Assembly: GCF_017922435.1 (NCBI RefSeq)
Contig: NZ_VDEZ01000003.1
Location: 310,001-374,000, forward strand
Length of the DNA: 64,000 nucleotides
Reading direction: 5' to 3'
From: Thalassospira sp. ER-Se-21-Dark
GTDB taxonomy: Bacteria; Pseudomonadota; Alphaproteobacteria; Rhodospirillales; Thalassospiraceae
Part shown: positions 28,876 through 39,046 of the stretch, piece by piece
Layout of the letters: each line of letters begins with the position of its first letter
How positions within the stretch are numbered: position 1 is the first letter of the stretch
Notes under the pieces: model-generated
Seen by the model: the letters and a program-made list of their open reading frames with translations, nothing else
What the model was told of the DNA's origin: nothing
Database searches by the model: none
Position numbers and translations under genes: made by a program

Positions 28876-30480
28876 TTAGCTTTCAACCGTGGTCAGGCCG
28901 CGAATATCGAGCTGACGATGGAACCAGAATTCGTAGCCCCCTGCCCCGTTCAGCGCGACGTTCAGGGCCGGCTGCCAAAGCGGGATACGCGGCAGGTCTT
29001 CGTGAACGATATCGATCATACGCATGATTTTTGGCGCATATTCGGGATCATCCATCGCCATATGCAGGGTTTCGTTCGTGAGCTGTTCGACTTCAGGGTT
29101 GGAATAGTTCGACGAGTTGAACAGATGACCTTCCTGATAGGCCCAGAAGAAATAGTAATCCGGTGTATTGAGCCAGCCACCAAAGTTTTCCAGATGGAAA
29201 TCAAGGCGCTTTTCAACCAATGCGGCCGTACGCCAGTTTGCCCCCGGGATTTTTTCGATCTCAACCTTGATGCCAAGTTTGCCAACCGCTTCCTGGATCA
29301 AAAGAGCTGCTGGCTCCATCCAGGATGAAAGGTCAGTCGAGATGGAAAGCTTGGTCTCGAAGCCATTGGCAAAGCCCGACTTCGCCATATGCTCCTGGGC
29401 TTTTTCCATATTGGTGTCGTAGGGCGATTTGCGGGGCCAAGCGATATCGGTTGCCTTTTCCTCACCTCCCCAAAGCGGCGCACCACGACCATAAGCAGCA
29501 GCGTTAAAGATCGCTTCATATGGGACAACGTAGGCAATTGCCTTTCGCACATCCGGGTCCTGGAATGGCTCGAACTTGGTGTTCAGGCACAGCGCATGAA
29601 TGCAGTTTTCAATCGGGGTCGAGTAGACCGTGACCTTATCGGCGAGTTCGGCGGCATCCTTGTCCGGAATGTTGAAAGCAACCTGAACGTCGCCGCGTTC
29701 AATCAGTGCACGGCTGGTTGCTGCTGATGGAACTTCGCGCATGATCACACGACGGACCGGCGGGGTCGGGCCACCAACCCAGTTGTCATTGCGTTCAAAG
29801 ACAACCTGTTGGCCGGCATCCCAACGCGAAACCGTGTAGGCACCTGAACCGATCGTATTGAGGTGCAGGTATTCCATCGCCCAGGGATCATCCGTGGTGG
29901 CATGTTCCATAGCGACTTTGGAATTGATGATAAAGGGAACGGGGACGGCAAGATCAGGCAGAGACAGTTTGGATGGCTGATCGAGCTTGATAACAAAGGT
30001 TTCGTCGTCAACGGCTTCGAACTGGTCCGGGCGCGAAAAACCACCGGCCTTCATCTGTACTGTCGGGAAACCACCAACACTGACGGCGCGGTCAAATGAC
30101 CATTTGACGTCGGCGGCGGTGACCTTGCTGCCATCGTTGAAAACTGCATCGGATTTCAGCTTGAAGGTCATCGTCAGGCCGTCATCCGAGAAAGTCCAGC
30201 TTTCGGCCAGTTCCGGTACGATTTCCGAATAGTCGTAAGACAATCCACCGCCTTCTGCCGGTTTGGTGCCGAATGACACCAGACGATCATAACAGTTTAC
30301 TGCGATCTGATAGCTGGCCCGGTTCGTGCCGGTCCGATGCAGATCAAGGCTGTTAACCGTCTGAGCAGATACCGCGACCAAGGTATCGCTACTTGCGGCC
30401 ATTGCGGAAAACGTCTTGGCAAATGGAAGGGTACCCGCAACCAGCGCACTACCCTTTAGGAAATTACGTCTCGTAAGCAT
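28876..30480 (-). CDS. Peptide/nickel-type ABC substrate-binding protein (SBP_bac_5)
   Basis: A 534-residue cluster-C binding protein. The N-terminus carries a twin-arginine signal (TRRNFLKGSALVAG). The lobes contain the SBP_bac_5 hallmarks: a LAESWTFSDDGLTMTFKL stretch near residue 90, then FNDGSKVTAADVKWSFDR. It delivers its ligand to the DppBC-type permease. Family members bind peptides, nickel chelates or opines. With allophanate hydrolase in the same operon, a nitrogen-rich small molecule is a reasonable guess, not a demonstrated one. Confidence 0.92.
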   Translation of the reverse strand: MLTRRNFLKGSALVAGTLPFAKTFSAMAASSDTLVAVSAQTVNSLDLHRTGTNRASYQIAVNCYDRLVSFGTKPAEGGGLSYDYSEIVPELAESWTFSDDGLTMTFKLKSDAVFNDGSKVTAADVKWSFDRAVSVGGFPTVQMKAGGFSRPDQFEAVDDETFVIKLDQPSKLSLPDLAVPVPFIINSKVAMEHATTDDPWAMEYLHLNTIGSGAYTVSRWDAGQQVVFERNDNWVGGPTPPVRRVIMREVPSAATSRALIERGDVQVAFNIPDKDAAELADKVTVYSTPIENCIHALCLNTKFEPFQDPDVRKAIAYVVPYEAIFNAAAYGRGAPLWGGEEKATDIAWPRKSPYDTNMEKAQEHMAKSGFANGFETKLSISTDLSSWMEPAALLIQEAVGKLGIKVEIEKIPGANWRTAALVEKRLDFHLENFGGWLNTPDYYFFWAYQEGHLFNSSNYSNPEVEQLTNETLHMAMDDPEYAPKIMRMIDIVHEDLPRIPLWQPALNVALNGAGGYEFWFHRQLDIRGLTTVES

Positions 30481-30529
30481 CTTCGAAAACCCCCATTAAC
30501 AGCTTCTGTGAATCCATTGATTTCAGTTT

Positions 30530-30590
30530 GCAGTTTTTTGCGTTCGCGAAAACTGCTATGAATTCACCAATGCGGTGCAAAAAATGCACC
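30530..30590. promoter_or_regulatory. Two LysR-type palindromes in the divergent promoter
   Basis: GCAGTTTT (30530-30537) pairs with AAAACTGC (30549-30556) across 11 bp, fitting the T-N11-A LysR box. GGTGCA (30574-30579) pairs with TGCACC (30585-30590) across 5 bp. Both lie between the ABC binding-protein gene and the LysR gene and probably form its recognition and activation sites. Confidence 0.6.
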
Positions 30591-30611
30591 ACCCATGGAA
30601 ATGAGAGATTC

Positions 30612-31529
30612 ATGAGGTATTTGCAGACTTTTCGCCTGATCGAAGCTGTGGCGCGCGCGGGATCAATGCGTAAGGCCGCCGAAGATATGAACCTGACGGC
30701 ATCTGCCCTGAATCGCCGTATCAACGGGTTTGAGGAAGAATTTGGCGCAGAGCTGTTTGAACGTTTGCCCAGTGGTGTGCGTCTAAACCCCGCCGGGGAA
30801 CTTCTGCTTCATCACTATCGTGCCATGGCATCCGACCTTGAGCGGGTCCAAGGGCAGGTTGCCGATCTGTCGGGCGAGCGTCGCGGCCATGTTTCCATTG
30901 CCTGTTCACAGGCTTTGTTGCCCTATTTCCTGCCCGAACAGATTGCAAAATATCGCGCAGAACACCCCGGGGTGACCTTTAGCGTCAATGTGCGTGATCG
31001 TGCACAGGCCGAACAGGAACTGGCGACATATTCGAGCGATCTGGCACTGGTATTCGAGCCGATCTATCTCGTCGATTTCGAAGTAATCCATACCATTCCG
31101 CAGACCGTTGATGTGGTGATGCGTGCTGATCACCCGTTGGCGATCCGCGATGAAATACGCTTGCGCGACTGCCTTGATGTGCCACATGTCGCACCGACCC
31201 ATCGTTTCGGGGTTCGTCATTTGCTGGATTTTGCAGCGCGTCGCGGCTCCCGCCACGTTTCACCGGTTGTCGAAACAGAAAGCTTCGAGTTGATCCGCCA
31301 CTACGTCATTCACGAGAATGCCGTTGGCTTTCAAATTCCCATTGGCTTGCGCGAACCAGATGACGGAAAACTTGTATTCCGCCCGATTTCGGAGCGAGAT
31401 GTACCGGCTGGTAGCTTGATCCTGGGCCAGATGCGCGGGCGGACTTTGCCTGTTGCATCAGCACGCTTCGCCATGCAGCTTGCCAATGCGCTTAAGGACT
31501 ATCAGACCAGCCGCGAAGCATGGCGCTAA
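30612..31529 (+). CDS. LysR-family transcriptional regulator
   Basis: A 305-residue LysR protein. The winged helix occupies residues 1-60 (RLIEAVARAGSMRKAAEDM, then ALNRRINGFEEEFGAELFERL) and the effector domain about 90-295. The start at 30612 is chosen because the LysR fold begins there; the open frame upstream runs through the palindromic promoter. It is divergent from the ABC/allophanate hydrolase operon, which it probably activates. It ends 11 bp from the stop of hutC. Confidence 0.9.
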   Translation: MRYLQTFRLIEAVARAGSMRKAAEDMNLTASALNRRINGFEEEFGAELFERLPSGVRLNPAGELLLHHYRAMASDLERVQGQVADLSGERRGHVSIACSQALLPYFLPEQIAKYRAEHPGVTFSVNVRDRAQAEQELATYSSDLALVFEPIYLVDFEVIHTIPQTVDVVMRADHPLAIRDEIRLRDCLDVPHVAPTHRFGVRHLLDFAARRGSRHVSPVVETESFELIRHYVIHENAVGFQIPIGLREPDDGKLVFRPISERDVPAGSLILGQMRGRTLPVASARFAMQLANALKDYQTSREAWR

Positions 31530-31540
31530 CCTTGCCAAAA

Positions 31541-32242
31541 TCAGATCGCAGAATGTTTGCGATAGCCTGGGGCAAACAGAAGCCTGGCCGATGTGATGCC
31601 GGTGTTATTTTCCCAAGTGGTACGTTCCATAAGGAAAAGCGATGTGCCGGGATCGGTGCGCAGCACCTTGGCCTCGGCCGCGCTGGCGCTGACGGCGGAA
31701 AAATAGATATCGCCGCGCGTATAGGGCGCATGCAAAACCAGCCATTCATTGGCACTGATTTTCTCAAGATCGGCATCAAGGATCGTCGGCGTTGCGGCAA
31801 TCGACACCCAGCGATCTTCGAACATGAACGGCTTGCCATCGGCCAGATGGAGCGAGGTGATATGCAGCATATCGCTATCGGCCGTGACACCCAGATTGGC
31901 GCAGATTTCAGGCGGCGGTGTGCGCCGTTCGCTAAACAGCAGGCCATAGGCATATTTCTGCCCGCGCCCTTCGATCTCAAGTCGGATGACCGGAATATCA
32001 AGCTTGGCGCGCCGCACCGGGTGAGCTGCCACGCGCGTGCCCGCCTTGCGCCTGCGATCGAGGAAGCCCTCAGATGCCAGTTCACGCAGCGCACGGTTTA
32101 CCGTGGCACGCGCACAGCCAAGTTGCTCGGCAAGTTCGACTTCCTTGGGGATCAGGTCGCCGGGTTTCCACTCACGGGTATGAATGCGGCGCAAAACCTC
32201 GTCATGGACGGATTGCCAGCTTTGCTGTTCCAGGCTGTTCAC
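31541..32242 (-). CDS. hutC: Histidine utilization repressor HutC (GntR/HutC family)
   Basis: A 233-residue GntR-family repressor. The N-terminal winged helix is at residues 8-72 (GDLIPKEVELAEQLGCARAT, then VNRALRELASEGFLDRRRKAGTRV) and a UTRA ligand-binding domain at about 95-230. HutC releases DNA when it binds urocanate. Its start overlaps the end of hutF by 4 bp. A 14-bp palindrome matching the HutC operator type lies in the hutF/hutI promoter region, so autoregulation of the hut cluster is expected. Confidence 0.92.
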   Translation of the reverse strand: MNSLEQQSWQSVHDEVLRRIHTREWKPGDLIPKEVELAEQLGCARATVNRALRELASEGFLDRRRKAGTRVAAHPVRRAKLDIPVIRLEIEGRGQKYAYGLLFSERRTPPPEICANLGVTADSDMLHITSLHLADGKPFMFEDRWVSIAATPTILDADLEKISANEWLVLHAPYTRGDIYFSAVSASAAEAKVLRTDPGTSLFLMERTTWENNTGITSARLLFAPGYRKHSAI

Positions 32243-33612
32243 ACTGCTTCCTTGAGTTGTTCCATCACCTTGCGATACCGGTTGGTGATCGCGTCATGGG
32301 CGATGTGGCGGCCCTCGGTCACGACATGGCGACCGGCCGACCAGACATCACGCACCATGCGATCATCTCCGGCAAAGATATATGTATCGAGGATCGTATC
32401 GCCTGTCCGACCGATCAGGTCAACCGCCGAACCATCCAGCGCCATCAAATCGGCCAGTGCACCGACCTCGATCCGGCCTGAATCACGCCCGGCGGCCTGT
32501 GCGCCGCCCTTGGCCGCTGCGTCATAGATACGACGTGCGGTCGATTTTTGTTCGGTTGCCAAAGCCGCGCGGGAATTATCGCGCAGGCGCTGGCTGTATT
32601 CCAGAGTTCGCAATTCTTCCGAGAGCGAAATGCGGATATTGGAATCCGATCCCACACCAATCACGCCACCGGCATTGAGATAGCGCACGCCATCAAAGAT
32701 CCCATCGCCCAGACTGCTTTCGGTGATCGGGCACAGGCCCGCCACCGCGCCGGTTTTAGCCAGTTCAAGCGTTTCGTGTTCTTCCATCTGGGTGCAGTGG
32801 ATCAAACACCAGTTCGCATTCACATCGGCATTTTCAAGCAGCCATTCTGTCGGGCGCTTGCCCCAGCTTTCGCGCACTTCATCCACCTCGGCCAGTTGTT
32901 CGGCCAGATGCATGTGGATCGGTCCGTCCTTGGAAAGAAGACTGGTCGCAAGCAGGTCTTCACGGCCAACGGCACGCAGGGAATGTGGCGCAACCCCCAT
33001 CACCGTATCGGCGGGCAGATTTTTAATCGCCCGAACTGATTCCTCATACAATTTAGCAAACTGATCGGGATCGTTGCCAAACCGGATCTGGCCGGGGCCA
33101 AGCGGGCGCTTGTCACAGCCGCCATATTGATAATGCACCGGCAAAAGGGTCAGGCCGATGCCGGTGATTTCGGTTGCGGCAGCAATGCGTTCGGCCATCT
33201 CGGCGATATTGTCATACAAATGCCCGCCGGGCCGATGATGCAGGTAATGGAATTCGGTGTTGTTGGCGTAACCGGCCTCCAGCATTTCCATCTGCACGAA
33301 AGCAGCGATGGCTTCGACATGGTCCGGGGTGAGCTGATCAAGGAAGCGGAACATCAATTGCCGCCAGGTCCAGAAGGTATCGCGCGGATCGGGCCCGCGC
33401 CTTTCCGTCAGGCCCGCCATGGAGCGCTGAAACGCGTGGCTGTGCAGGTTTGCAATCGCCGGAAGAAGAATATCGGTTTTGCTTGAGGCATCCGACGGCG
33501 CAGCAGAATCGGCCTGAATCGCAGCAATTCTGCCATTCTCATCAATCTCGATCCGGACATTGCCTTGCCAGCCTGCTGTCGTAAGTGCCTGATTTGCCCA
33601 AAGAACCTTCAT
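32239..33612 (-). CDS. hutF: Formimidoylglutamate deiminase HutF
   Basis: A 457-residue amidohydrolase that converts N-formimino-L-glutamate to N-formyl-L-glutamate and ammonia. Metal-binding His residues are in NLHSHAFQRSM (about 62-72), with further ligands in HMHLAEQ, CLIHCTQ and GVGSDSN. It marks the five-step histidine pathway together with HutG. The start at 33612 follows an AGAGG site; the open frame further upstream reads through the operator region and is not used. The downstream hutC overlaps by 4 bp. Confidence 0.93.
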   Translation of the reverse strand: MKVLWANQALTTAGWQGNVRIEIDENGRIAAIQADSAAPSDASSKTDILLPAIANLHSHAFQRSMAGLTERRGPDPRDTFWTWRQLMFRFLDQLTPDHVEAIAAFVQMEMLEAGYANNTEFHYLHHRPGGHLYDNIAEMAERIAAATEITGIGLTLLPVHYQYGGCDKRPLGPGQIRFGNDPDQFAKLYEESVRAIKNLPADTVMGVAPHSLRAVGREDLLATSLLSKDGPIHMHLAEQLAEVDEVRESWGKRPTEWLLENADVNANWCLIHCTQMEEHETLELAKTGAVAGLCPITESSLGDGIFDGVRYLNAGGVIGVGSDSNIRISLSEELRTLEYSQRLRDNSRAALATEQKSTARRIYDAAAKGGAQAAGRDSGRIEVGALADLMALDGSAVDLIGRTGDTILDTYIFAGDDRMVRDVWSAGRHVVTEGRHIAHDAITNRYRKVMEQLKEAV

Positions 33613-33626
33613 TGCCTCTACCCGTC

Positions 33627-33655
33627 TTGACAGAAATATTATGTACGTACATATT
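33627..33655 (+). promoter_or_regulatory. Putative hutI promoter (-35 TTGACA, -10 CATATT)
   Basis: A consensus -35 TTGACA (33627-33632) is followed after 17 bp by CATATT (33650-33655), which matches 4 of 6 positions of a -10. It would start transcription about 33 bp upstream of hutI. A perfect palindrome occupies the spacer and -10. Confidence 0.5.
33640..33653. promoter_or_regulatory. Candidate HutC operator
   Basis: TATGTACGTACATA is a perfect 14-bp palindrome between hutF and hutI. It shares the TGTAnnTACA-type symmetry of known HutC sites. It covers the spacer and -10 of the predicted hutI promoter, so bound HutC would exclude polymerase there. Confidence 0.65.
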
Positions 33656-33694
33656 ATCTTTAATAACAAACTTATCAAGGGGTGATGCTTCGCG

Positions 33695-34897
33695 ATGCTG
33701 CTTCGAAACGCAAAAATCGTCACGATTGAGGATCAGGACAGCTATGGCCTGATCGAGTGCGGCGCGATTGCCATCAAGGACGGCCTGATTGATTGGGTCG
33801 GTGCCGATGACGCCATCCCGGCCGAATATCTTGACGGTCCAGTGCGTGACCTTGAAGGTCGCCTGATCACCCCGGCCCTGATTGATTGCCACACCCATGT
33901 TGTCCATGGCGGCGACCGCGCAGTTGAATTCGAGATGCGCCTGAAGGGTGCAAGCTATGAAGAAGTTGCGCGTGCCGGCGGCGGCATTGTTTCGACCGTG
34001 AAGGCGACCCGCGAAGCATCAATTGAGGAGCTTCTGACATCCGCCCTGCCGCGCGTCGATGCGTTGCTGGCAGAGGGCGTGTCGGTGATCGAGGTCAAGT
34101 CGGGCTATGGCCTTGATCGCGAGACCGAGCTTAATATGCTGCGCGCAGCCCGGAAAATTGCCGATCATCGCAATGTGCGGATCAAAACCACCTTCCTTGG
34201 CGCCCATGCGGTGCCGGTTGAATATAAAGACAACCCGGACGGCTATATTGATGATGTCTGCATTCCGGCCCTGAAAGCCGCCGACGCTGAAGAGCTGGTC
34301 GACGCGGTTGATGGTTTCTGCGAAGGCATTGCCTTTAACACCGATCAGATCAAACGCGTGTTTGACGTTGCCCGCGAGCTTGGCATTCCGGTCAAACTGC
34401 ATGCCGAACAGCTATCGAATATCGGCGGCACCAAACTGGCCGCCGAATATGGGGCGATTTCGGTCGATCATATTGAATACGCTACCGAAGAAGACGCGAT
34501 GGCGATGGCCAAGGCAGGCTCGGTTGCGGTACTTCTGCCCGGTGCGTTTTACACCCTGCATGAAACCCAGTTGCCGCCGATTGACGCATTCCGCAAGCAC
34601 GGCGTGCCGATGGCAATTGCAACCGATTGCAACCCCGGCTCATCGCCGCTGGCATCGATCCTTTTGACCATGAACATGTCCTGCACGCTGTTCCGCCTGA
34701 CGCCGGAAGAAGCGCTTGTTGGCGCGACTGCCCATGCGGCGCGCGCCCTTGGCCTGTCGGATACCGGTCGGATCAAGCCGGGACTGCGGGCGGATCTTGC
34801 CATCTGGAATGCCAAACACCCGGCCGAGCTTGCATACCGCATCGGGTTCAACCCGCTGTTCGAACGCATTATTGGCGGTGAAAGCACCGCCGCCTGA
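33695..34897 (+). CDS. hutI: Imidazolonepropionase HutI
   Basis: A 400-residue amidohydrolase that opens 4-imidazolone-5-propanoate to N-formimino-L-glutamate, step 3 of histidine breakdown. Visible signatures are the metal site [16 protein letters not shown] (about 66-81), the KSGYGLD loop (about 134-140), KLHAEQLSN (about 234) and [10 protein letters not shown] (about 308). It is the first gene of the plus-strand hut operon hutI-hutH-hutG-hutU and is preceded by the palindromic operator. Confidence 0.95.
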   Translation: MLLRNAKIVTIEDQDSYGLIECGAIAIKDGLIDWVGADDAIPAEYLDGPVRDLEGRLITPALIDCHTHVVHGGDRAVEFEMRLKGASYEEVARAGGGIVSTVKATREASIEELLTSALPRVDALLAEGVSVIEVKSGYGLDRETELNMLRAARKIADHRNVRIKTTFLGAHAVPVEYKDNPDGYIDDVCIPALKAADAEELVDAVDGFCEGIAFNTDQIKRVFDVARELGIPVKLHAEQLSNIGGTKLAAEYGAISVDHIEYATEEDAMAMAKAGSVAVLLPGAFYTLHETQLPPIDAFRKHGVPMAIATDCNPGSSPLASILLTMNMSCTLFRLTPEEALVGATAHAARALGLSDTGRIKPGLRADLAIWNAKHPAELAYRIGFNPLFERIIGGESTAA

Positions 34898-34948
34898 GCC
34901 CAAAGATAACCGCGCCACCGCATCAACATGTGACCTTAAGGATAGATT

Positions 34949-36490
34949 ATGACTGTCACCCTTATCCCCGCATCGGTCAAACTGGCAGAGCTTGAACGCA
35001 TCTGGCGTGATCAGGTCGCAGTCAAACTCGACCCCGCAGCCCGCGACGGTGTTGAAGCGGCGCACGCAATGGTGCGCAAGGCGGCAGACGGCAGCGACGC
35101 GGTCTATGGCGTGAATACCGGCTTTGGCAAACTGGCCTCGGTCAAGATTGCCCCGGAAGATACCGAAACCCTGCAACGCAACCTGATCCTCAGCCATTGC
35201 TGCGGCGTGGGTGAGCCACTTGATATCGCGACCACCCGTTTGATGATGGCGTTGAAATTGCTGTCGCTTGGGCGCGGTGCATCCGGTGTGCGTTGGGATC
35301 TAATCGAGCTGATCGAAGGCATGCTGGCCAAGGGTGTTACCCCCGTCGTCCCGTCGCAGGGATCGGTTGGCGCTTCGGGCGATCTGGCCCCGCTGGCCCA
35401 TATGGCAGCGGTCATGATTGGTGCGGGCGAAGCCATCTACGAAGGTAAAACCGTTCCGGGTGGCGAGGCACTTGCCAAGGCGGGTCTGACACCGGTGGTG
35501 CTGGGCCCGAAAGAGGGCTTGGCGCTGATTAATGGTACGCAGTTTTCAACCGCCTGCGCGCTGGTCGGGCTGTTTTCAGCCTGGCGCAATGCGGCGAGTT
35601 CAATTGTGACATCGTCGCTATCGACCGATGCCATCATGGGATCGACCGCCCCGCTGGTCGATGAAATCCATACACTTCGCGGTCATCCGGGCCAGATCAA
35701 TGTGGCGCGTGCGATGCGCGATCTGATGAATGGGTCGGAAATCCGCGAAAGCCACCGCGAAGGCGATACCCGCGTTCAGGACCCCTATTGCATCCGCTGC
35801 CAGCCCCAAGTTACCGGGGCGGCGATGGATTTGCTGCGCTTTGCCGGTCAGACGCTTGAGATCGAAGCCAATGCCGTGACTGACAACCCGCTGGTTCTCA
35901 AAGAAGACGGCCGCATTGTTTCGGGCGGTAACTTCCACGCCGAACCGGTCGCCTTTGCCGCCGATCAGATCGCGCTCGCCGTTGCCGAGATCGGGGCGAT
36001 TGCCCAGCGCCGTGTTGCCTTGATGGTCGACCCGACCCTGTCACATGATTTGCCGCCATTTCTGACCCCGGAGCCGGGCCTGAATTCCGGTCTGATGATT
36101 GCCGAGGTCACGACGGCAGCCCTGATGAGTGAAAACAAGCATCTGGCCAACCCGTGCTCGACCGACAGCACGCCGACCAGCGCCAATCAGGAAGACCATG
36201 TGTCGATGGCTGCCCACGGCGCACGCCGCCTGGCCCGGATGAACGCCAATCTTTCCTACATCCTTGGTGTCGAACTGATCTGTGCGGCACAGGGCGTTGA
36301 ATTCCGTGCCCCGCTTAAGACCAGCCCGGGGCTGCTCAATGTTTTGAAATCGGTTCGTGCCGACATCCCGACCGTCAAGGAAGACCGTTACATGGCGCCG
36401 GATCTGGCGAAGGCCGCCGAACTTGTCGCTGGCGGCACACTTGTAGATGCCGCCAAACTTTCGGGCTTTGTCGTCGGGGAGGCAGCATAA
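34949..36490 (+). CDS. hutH: Histidine ammonia-lyase HutH
   Basis: A 513-residue enzyme that deaminates L-histidine to urocanate. The MIO prosthetic group forms from Ala142-Ser143-Gly144 in [14 protein letters not shown]. The N-terminal active-site Tyr is in YGVNTGFG (about 53-60). Length and the C-terminal region match the bacterial family. It lies 51 bp after hutI, and hutG follows after 2 bp. Confidence 0.96.
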   Translation: MTVTLIPASVKLAELERIWRDQVAVKLDPAARDGVEAAHAMVRKAADGSDAVYGVNTGFGKLASVKIAPEDTETLQRNLILSHCCGVGEPLDIATTRLMMALKLLSLGRGASGVRWDLIELIEGMLAKGVTPVVPSQGSVGASGDLAPLAHMAAVMIGAGEAIYEGKTVPGGEALAKAGLTPVVLGPKEGLALINGTQFSTACALVGLFSAWRNAASSIVTSSLSTDAIMGSTAPLVDEIHTLRGHPGQINVARAMRDLMNGSEIRESHREGDTRVQDPYCIRCQPQVTGAAMDLLRFAGQTLEIEANAVTDNPLVLKEDGRIVSGGNFHAEPVAFAADQIALAVAEIGAIAQRRVALMVDPTLSHDLPPFLTPEPGLNSGLMIAEVTTAALMSENKHLANPCSTDSTPTSANQEDHVSMAAHGARRLARMNANLSYILGVELICAAQGVEFRAPLKTSPGLLNVLKSVRADIPTVKEDRYMAPDLAKAAELVAGGTLVDAAKLSGFVVGEAA

Positions 36491-36492
36491 CC

Positions 36493-37296
36493 ATGACCGA
36501 TCCGGTTGAAATCAAACGTGGCGATAGCCCGATTGTTCTGGGCCTGCCCCATACAGGTACTTATGTGCCGGGTGACATTGCCGCGAAACTGAATGATCGT
36601 GGCCGTGAGCTGGCTGATACCGACTGGCATATCCATACCCTTTATGACGGGTTGCTGGATGGTGTGACGACGGTGCGTGCGACGTTTCATCGTTATGTGA
36701 TTGATGCCAACCGCGACCCCGAAGGTGTCAGCCTTTATCCCGGTCAGAACACCACCACCCTTGTGCCGCTGACCGATTTTGACGGCGAGAATATCTGGGA
36801 CGTGGCCCCGACCGAGGATGACATCGCCTATCGGGCCGCAAGTTTCCACGCGCCCTATCATCAGGCACTGGCGGCCGAGCTTGAGCGCGTACGCGCCAAG
36901 CACGGTGTGGCGATCCTCTATGATTGCCATTCGATCCGCTCAAACATTCCGTTCCTGTTTGAAGGGACCCTGCCCGATTTCAATATCGGCACCAATCTGG
37001 GCGCGACATGTGATCCGATGATCGAAACGCTGACATCAGAAATCTGTTCGCAGGCCCAAGGATACAGTGCGGTTCTGAACGGTCGTTTCAAGGGTGGCTG
37101 GACCACGCGCCATTATGGCCGCCCCGAGATCAATCAGCACGCCATCCAGATGGAACTGGCGCAATCCACCTATCTGACGGCCGAGGAAGCCCCTTGGTCC
37201 TATGACGAAAGCCGTGCAGCAAAACTGCGCACGCATCTTACCGAAATCCTGAAGACACTGGCCGATTTGGCCCCAGCACTAAGAGGCAAGTCATGA
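36493..37296 (+). CDS. hutG: N-formylglutamate deformylase HutG
   Basis: A 267-residue N-formylglutamate amidohydrolase that yields glutamate and formate, the last step of the HutF-type pathway. Family features are [11 protein letters not shown] near residue 17, [15 protein letters not shown] near 38, [18 protein letters not shown] near 73 and [16 protein letters not shown] near 143. The start follows the hutH stop by 2 bp, and hutU overlaps its end by 4 bp, so the genes are tightly coupled. Confidence 0.95.
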   Translation: MTDPVEIKRGDSPIVLGLPHTGTYVPGDIAAKLNDRGRELADTDWHIHTLYDGLLDGVTTVRATFHRYVIDANRDPEGVSLYPGQNTTTLVPLTDFDGENIWDVAPTEDDIAYRAASFHAPYHQALAAELERVRAKHGVAILYDCHSIRSNIPFLFEGTLPDFNIGTNLGATCDPMIETLTSEICSQAQGYSAVLNGRFKGGWTTRHYGRPEINQHAIQMELAQSTYLTAEEAPWSYDESRAAKLRTHLTEILKTLADLAPALRGKS

Positions 37297-38969
37297 CCAA
37301 CAATCCGCGTCACAACCAGCGTGATATCTATCCCGATACCGGGAGCAAAATCTCGGCGAAAAGCTGGCTGACCGAAGCACCGATGCGCATGTTGATGAAC
37401 AACCTGCATCCCGATGTTGCCGAAAACCCGCATGAGCTGGTTGTTTATGGCGGTATTGGCCGTGCGGCGCGTACCTGGAAGGATTTCGATCAGATCGTTG
37501 CCAGCCTGAAGGAACTTGAAGATGACCAGACCCTTCTGGTGCAGTCGGGCAAGCCGGTTGGTGTATTCCGCACCCACAAGGACGCCCCGCGCGTTCTGAT
37601 CGCGAACTCCAACCTTGTGCCACATTGGGCCAACTGGGACCATTTCAACGAACTCGATAAGAAAGGTCTGGCGATGTATGGCCAGATGACGGCGGGTTCT
37701 TGGATCTATATCGGTTCACAGGGCATCGTTCAGGGCACCTATGAAACCTTTGTCGAGGCAGGTCGCCAGCATTATGACGGCGATCTTAAGGGCAAATGGA
37801 TTCTGACCGGTGGCCTTGGCGGCATGGGTGGCGCACAGCCGTTGGCCGCCGTGATGGCCGGTGCATGCTGTTTGGCAGTCGAGTGCGATGAAACCCGTGC
37901 AGACTTCCGCCTGCGCACCCGTTATGTCGATGAGAAAACCCATTCGCTGGATGAAGCGCTTGAAATGATCGAACGCTGGACCAAGGCGGGCGAAGCCAAG
38001 TCCGTTGCCCTGATCGGCAATGCGGCGGATGTGTTCCCGGAACTGGTCAAGCGCGGCGTTCGCCCGGATATCGTCACAGATCAGACATCGGCCCATGATC
38101 CGGTACATGGTTACCTGCCACAGGGTTGGACCGTTGCCGAATGGCGCGAAAAACAGGAATCCGATCCCAAGGCCGTTTCCAAGGCCGCCCGTGCATCGAT
38201 GCGCGTTCAGGTCGAGGCCATGGTGGCGTTCCATGATGCCGGTGTCCCGACGGTGGATTACGGCAATAACATCCGTCAGATGGCGCTTGAAGAAGGGTTT
38301 GAAAACGCCTTTGCCTTCCCGGGCTTTGTTCCGGCCTATATCCGCCCGCTGTTCTGCAAGGGCATTGGTCCGTTCCGTTGGGCAGCCCTTTCGGGTGATC
38401 CGGAGGACATCTACAAGACCGACCAGAAGGTCAAGGAACTGATCCCCGATGATCCGCACCTGCATAACTGGCTGGACATGGCGCGCGAACGCATTTCGTT
38501 CCAGGGCCTGCCGGCGCGTATTTGCTGGGTCGGTCTGGGACAGCGCCATCGTCTGGGTATGGCGTTCAACGAAATGGTCAAGAATGGTGAACTGAAAGCC
38601 CCGGTCGTCATCGGGCGTGACCATCTTGACAGCGGTTCAGTCGCAAGCCCGAACCGCGAGACCGAAGCCATGAAAGATGGCTCGGATGCGGTCAGTGACT
38701 GGCCGTTGCTTAATGCGCTGCTCAATACGGCGTCCGGGGCAACCTGGGTATCGCTGCATCATGGCGGCGGTGTTGGAATGGGCTTCTCGCAGCATTCCGG
38801 CATGGTGATTTGTTGTGACGGCACAGAAGATGCCGCACGCAGGGTCGAACGCGTCCTTTGGAACGATCCGGCAACCGGTGTGATGCGTCATGCGGATGCA
38901 GGATATGACATCGCACTGGATTGCGCACGGGAACACGGGCTGAACCTGCCCGGGATTCTCGGCAAGTAA
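37293..38969 (+). CDS. hutU: Urocanate hydratase HutU
   Basis: A 558-residue NAD-dependent urocanase that converts urocanate to 4-imidazolone-5-propanoate. Conserved blocks include [15 protein letters not shown] near the N-terminus, [16 protein letters not shown] (about 130-145), [14 protein letters not shown] (about 171-184), DQTSAHDP (about 265) and the C-terminal [15 protein letters not shown]. Last gene of the hut operon; a hairpin and then TRAP operon 2 follow. Confidence 0.96.
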   Translation: MTNNPRHNQRDIYPDTGSKISAKSWLTEAPMRMLMNNLHPDVAENPHELVVYGGIGRAARTWKDFDQIVASLKELEDDQTLLVQSGKPVGVFRTHKDAPRVLIANSNLVPHWANWDHFNELDKKGLAMYGQMTAGSWIYIGSQGIVQGTYETFVEAGRQHYDGDLKGKWILTGGLGGMGGAQPLAAVMAGACCLAVECDETRADFRLRTRYVDEKTHSLDEALEMIERWTKAGEAKSVALIGNAADVFPELVKRGVRPDIVTDQTSAHDPVHGYLPQGWTVAEWREKQESDPKAVSKAARASMRVQVEAMVAFHDAGVPTVDYGNNIRQMALEEGFENAFAFPGFVPAYIRPLFCKGIGPFRWAALSGDPEDIYKTDQKVKELIPDDPHLHNWLDMARERISFQGLPARICWVGLGQRHRLGMAFNEMVKNGELKAPVVIGRDHLDSGSVASPNRETEAMKDGSDAVSDWPLLNALLNTASGATWVSLHHGGGVGMGFSQHSGMVICCDGTEDAARRVERVLWNDPATGVMRHADAGYDIALDCAREHGLNLPGILGK

Positions 38970-38985
38970 TTAAAACTCACGCGTG

Positions 38986-39005
38986 GGGGCAGTGACGACT
39001 GCCCC
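38986..39005 (+). other. Hairpin between hutU and TRAP operon 2
   Basis: GGGGCAG pairs with CTGCCCC around a 6-nt loop, 16 bp after hutU. No T run follows, so read-through into the TRAP operon is possible. It may lower or stabilise expression downstream. Confidence 0.45.
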
Positions 39006-39046
39006 TGCATCGCCCTATCAGGGTACAATCAAGGAGGCTTCTTAAC

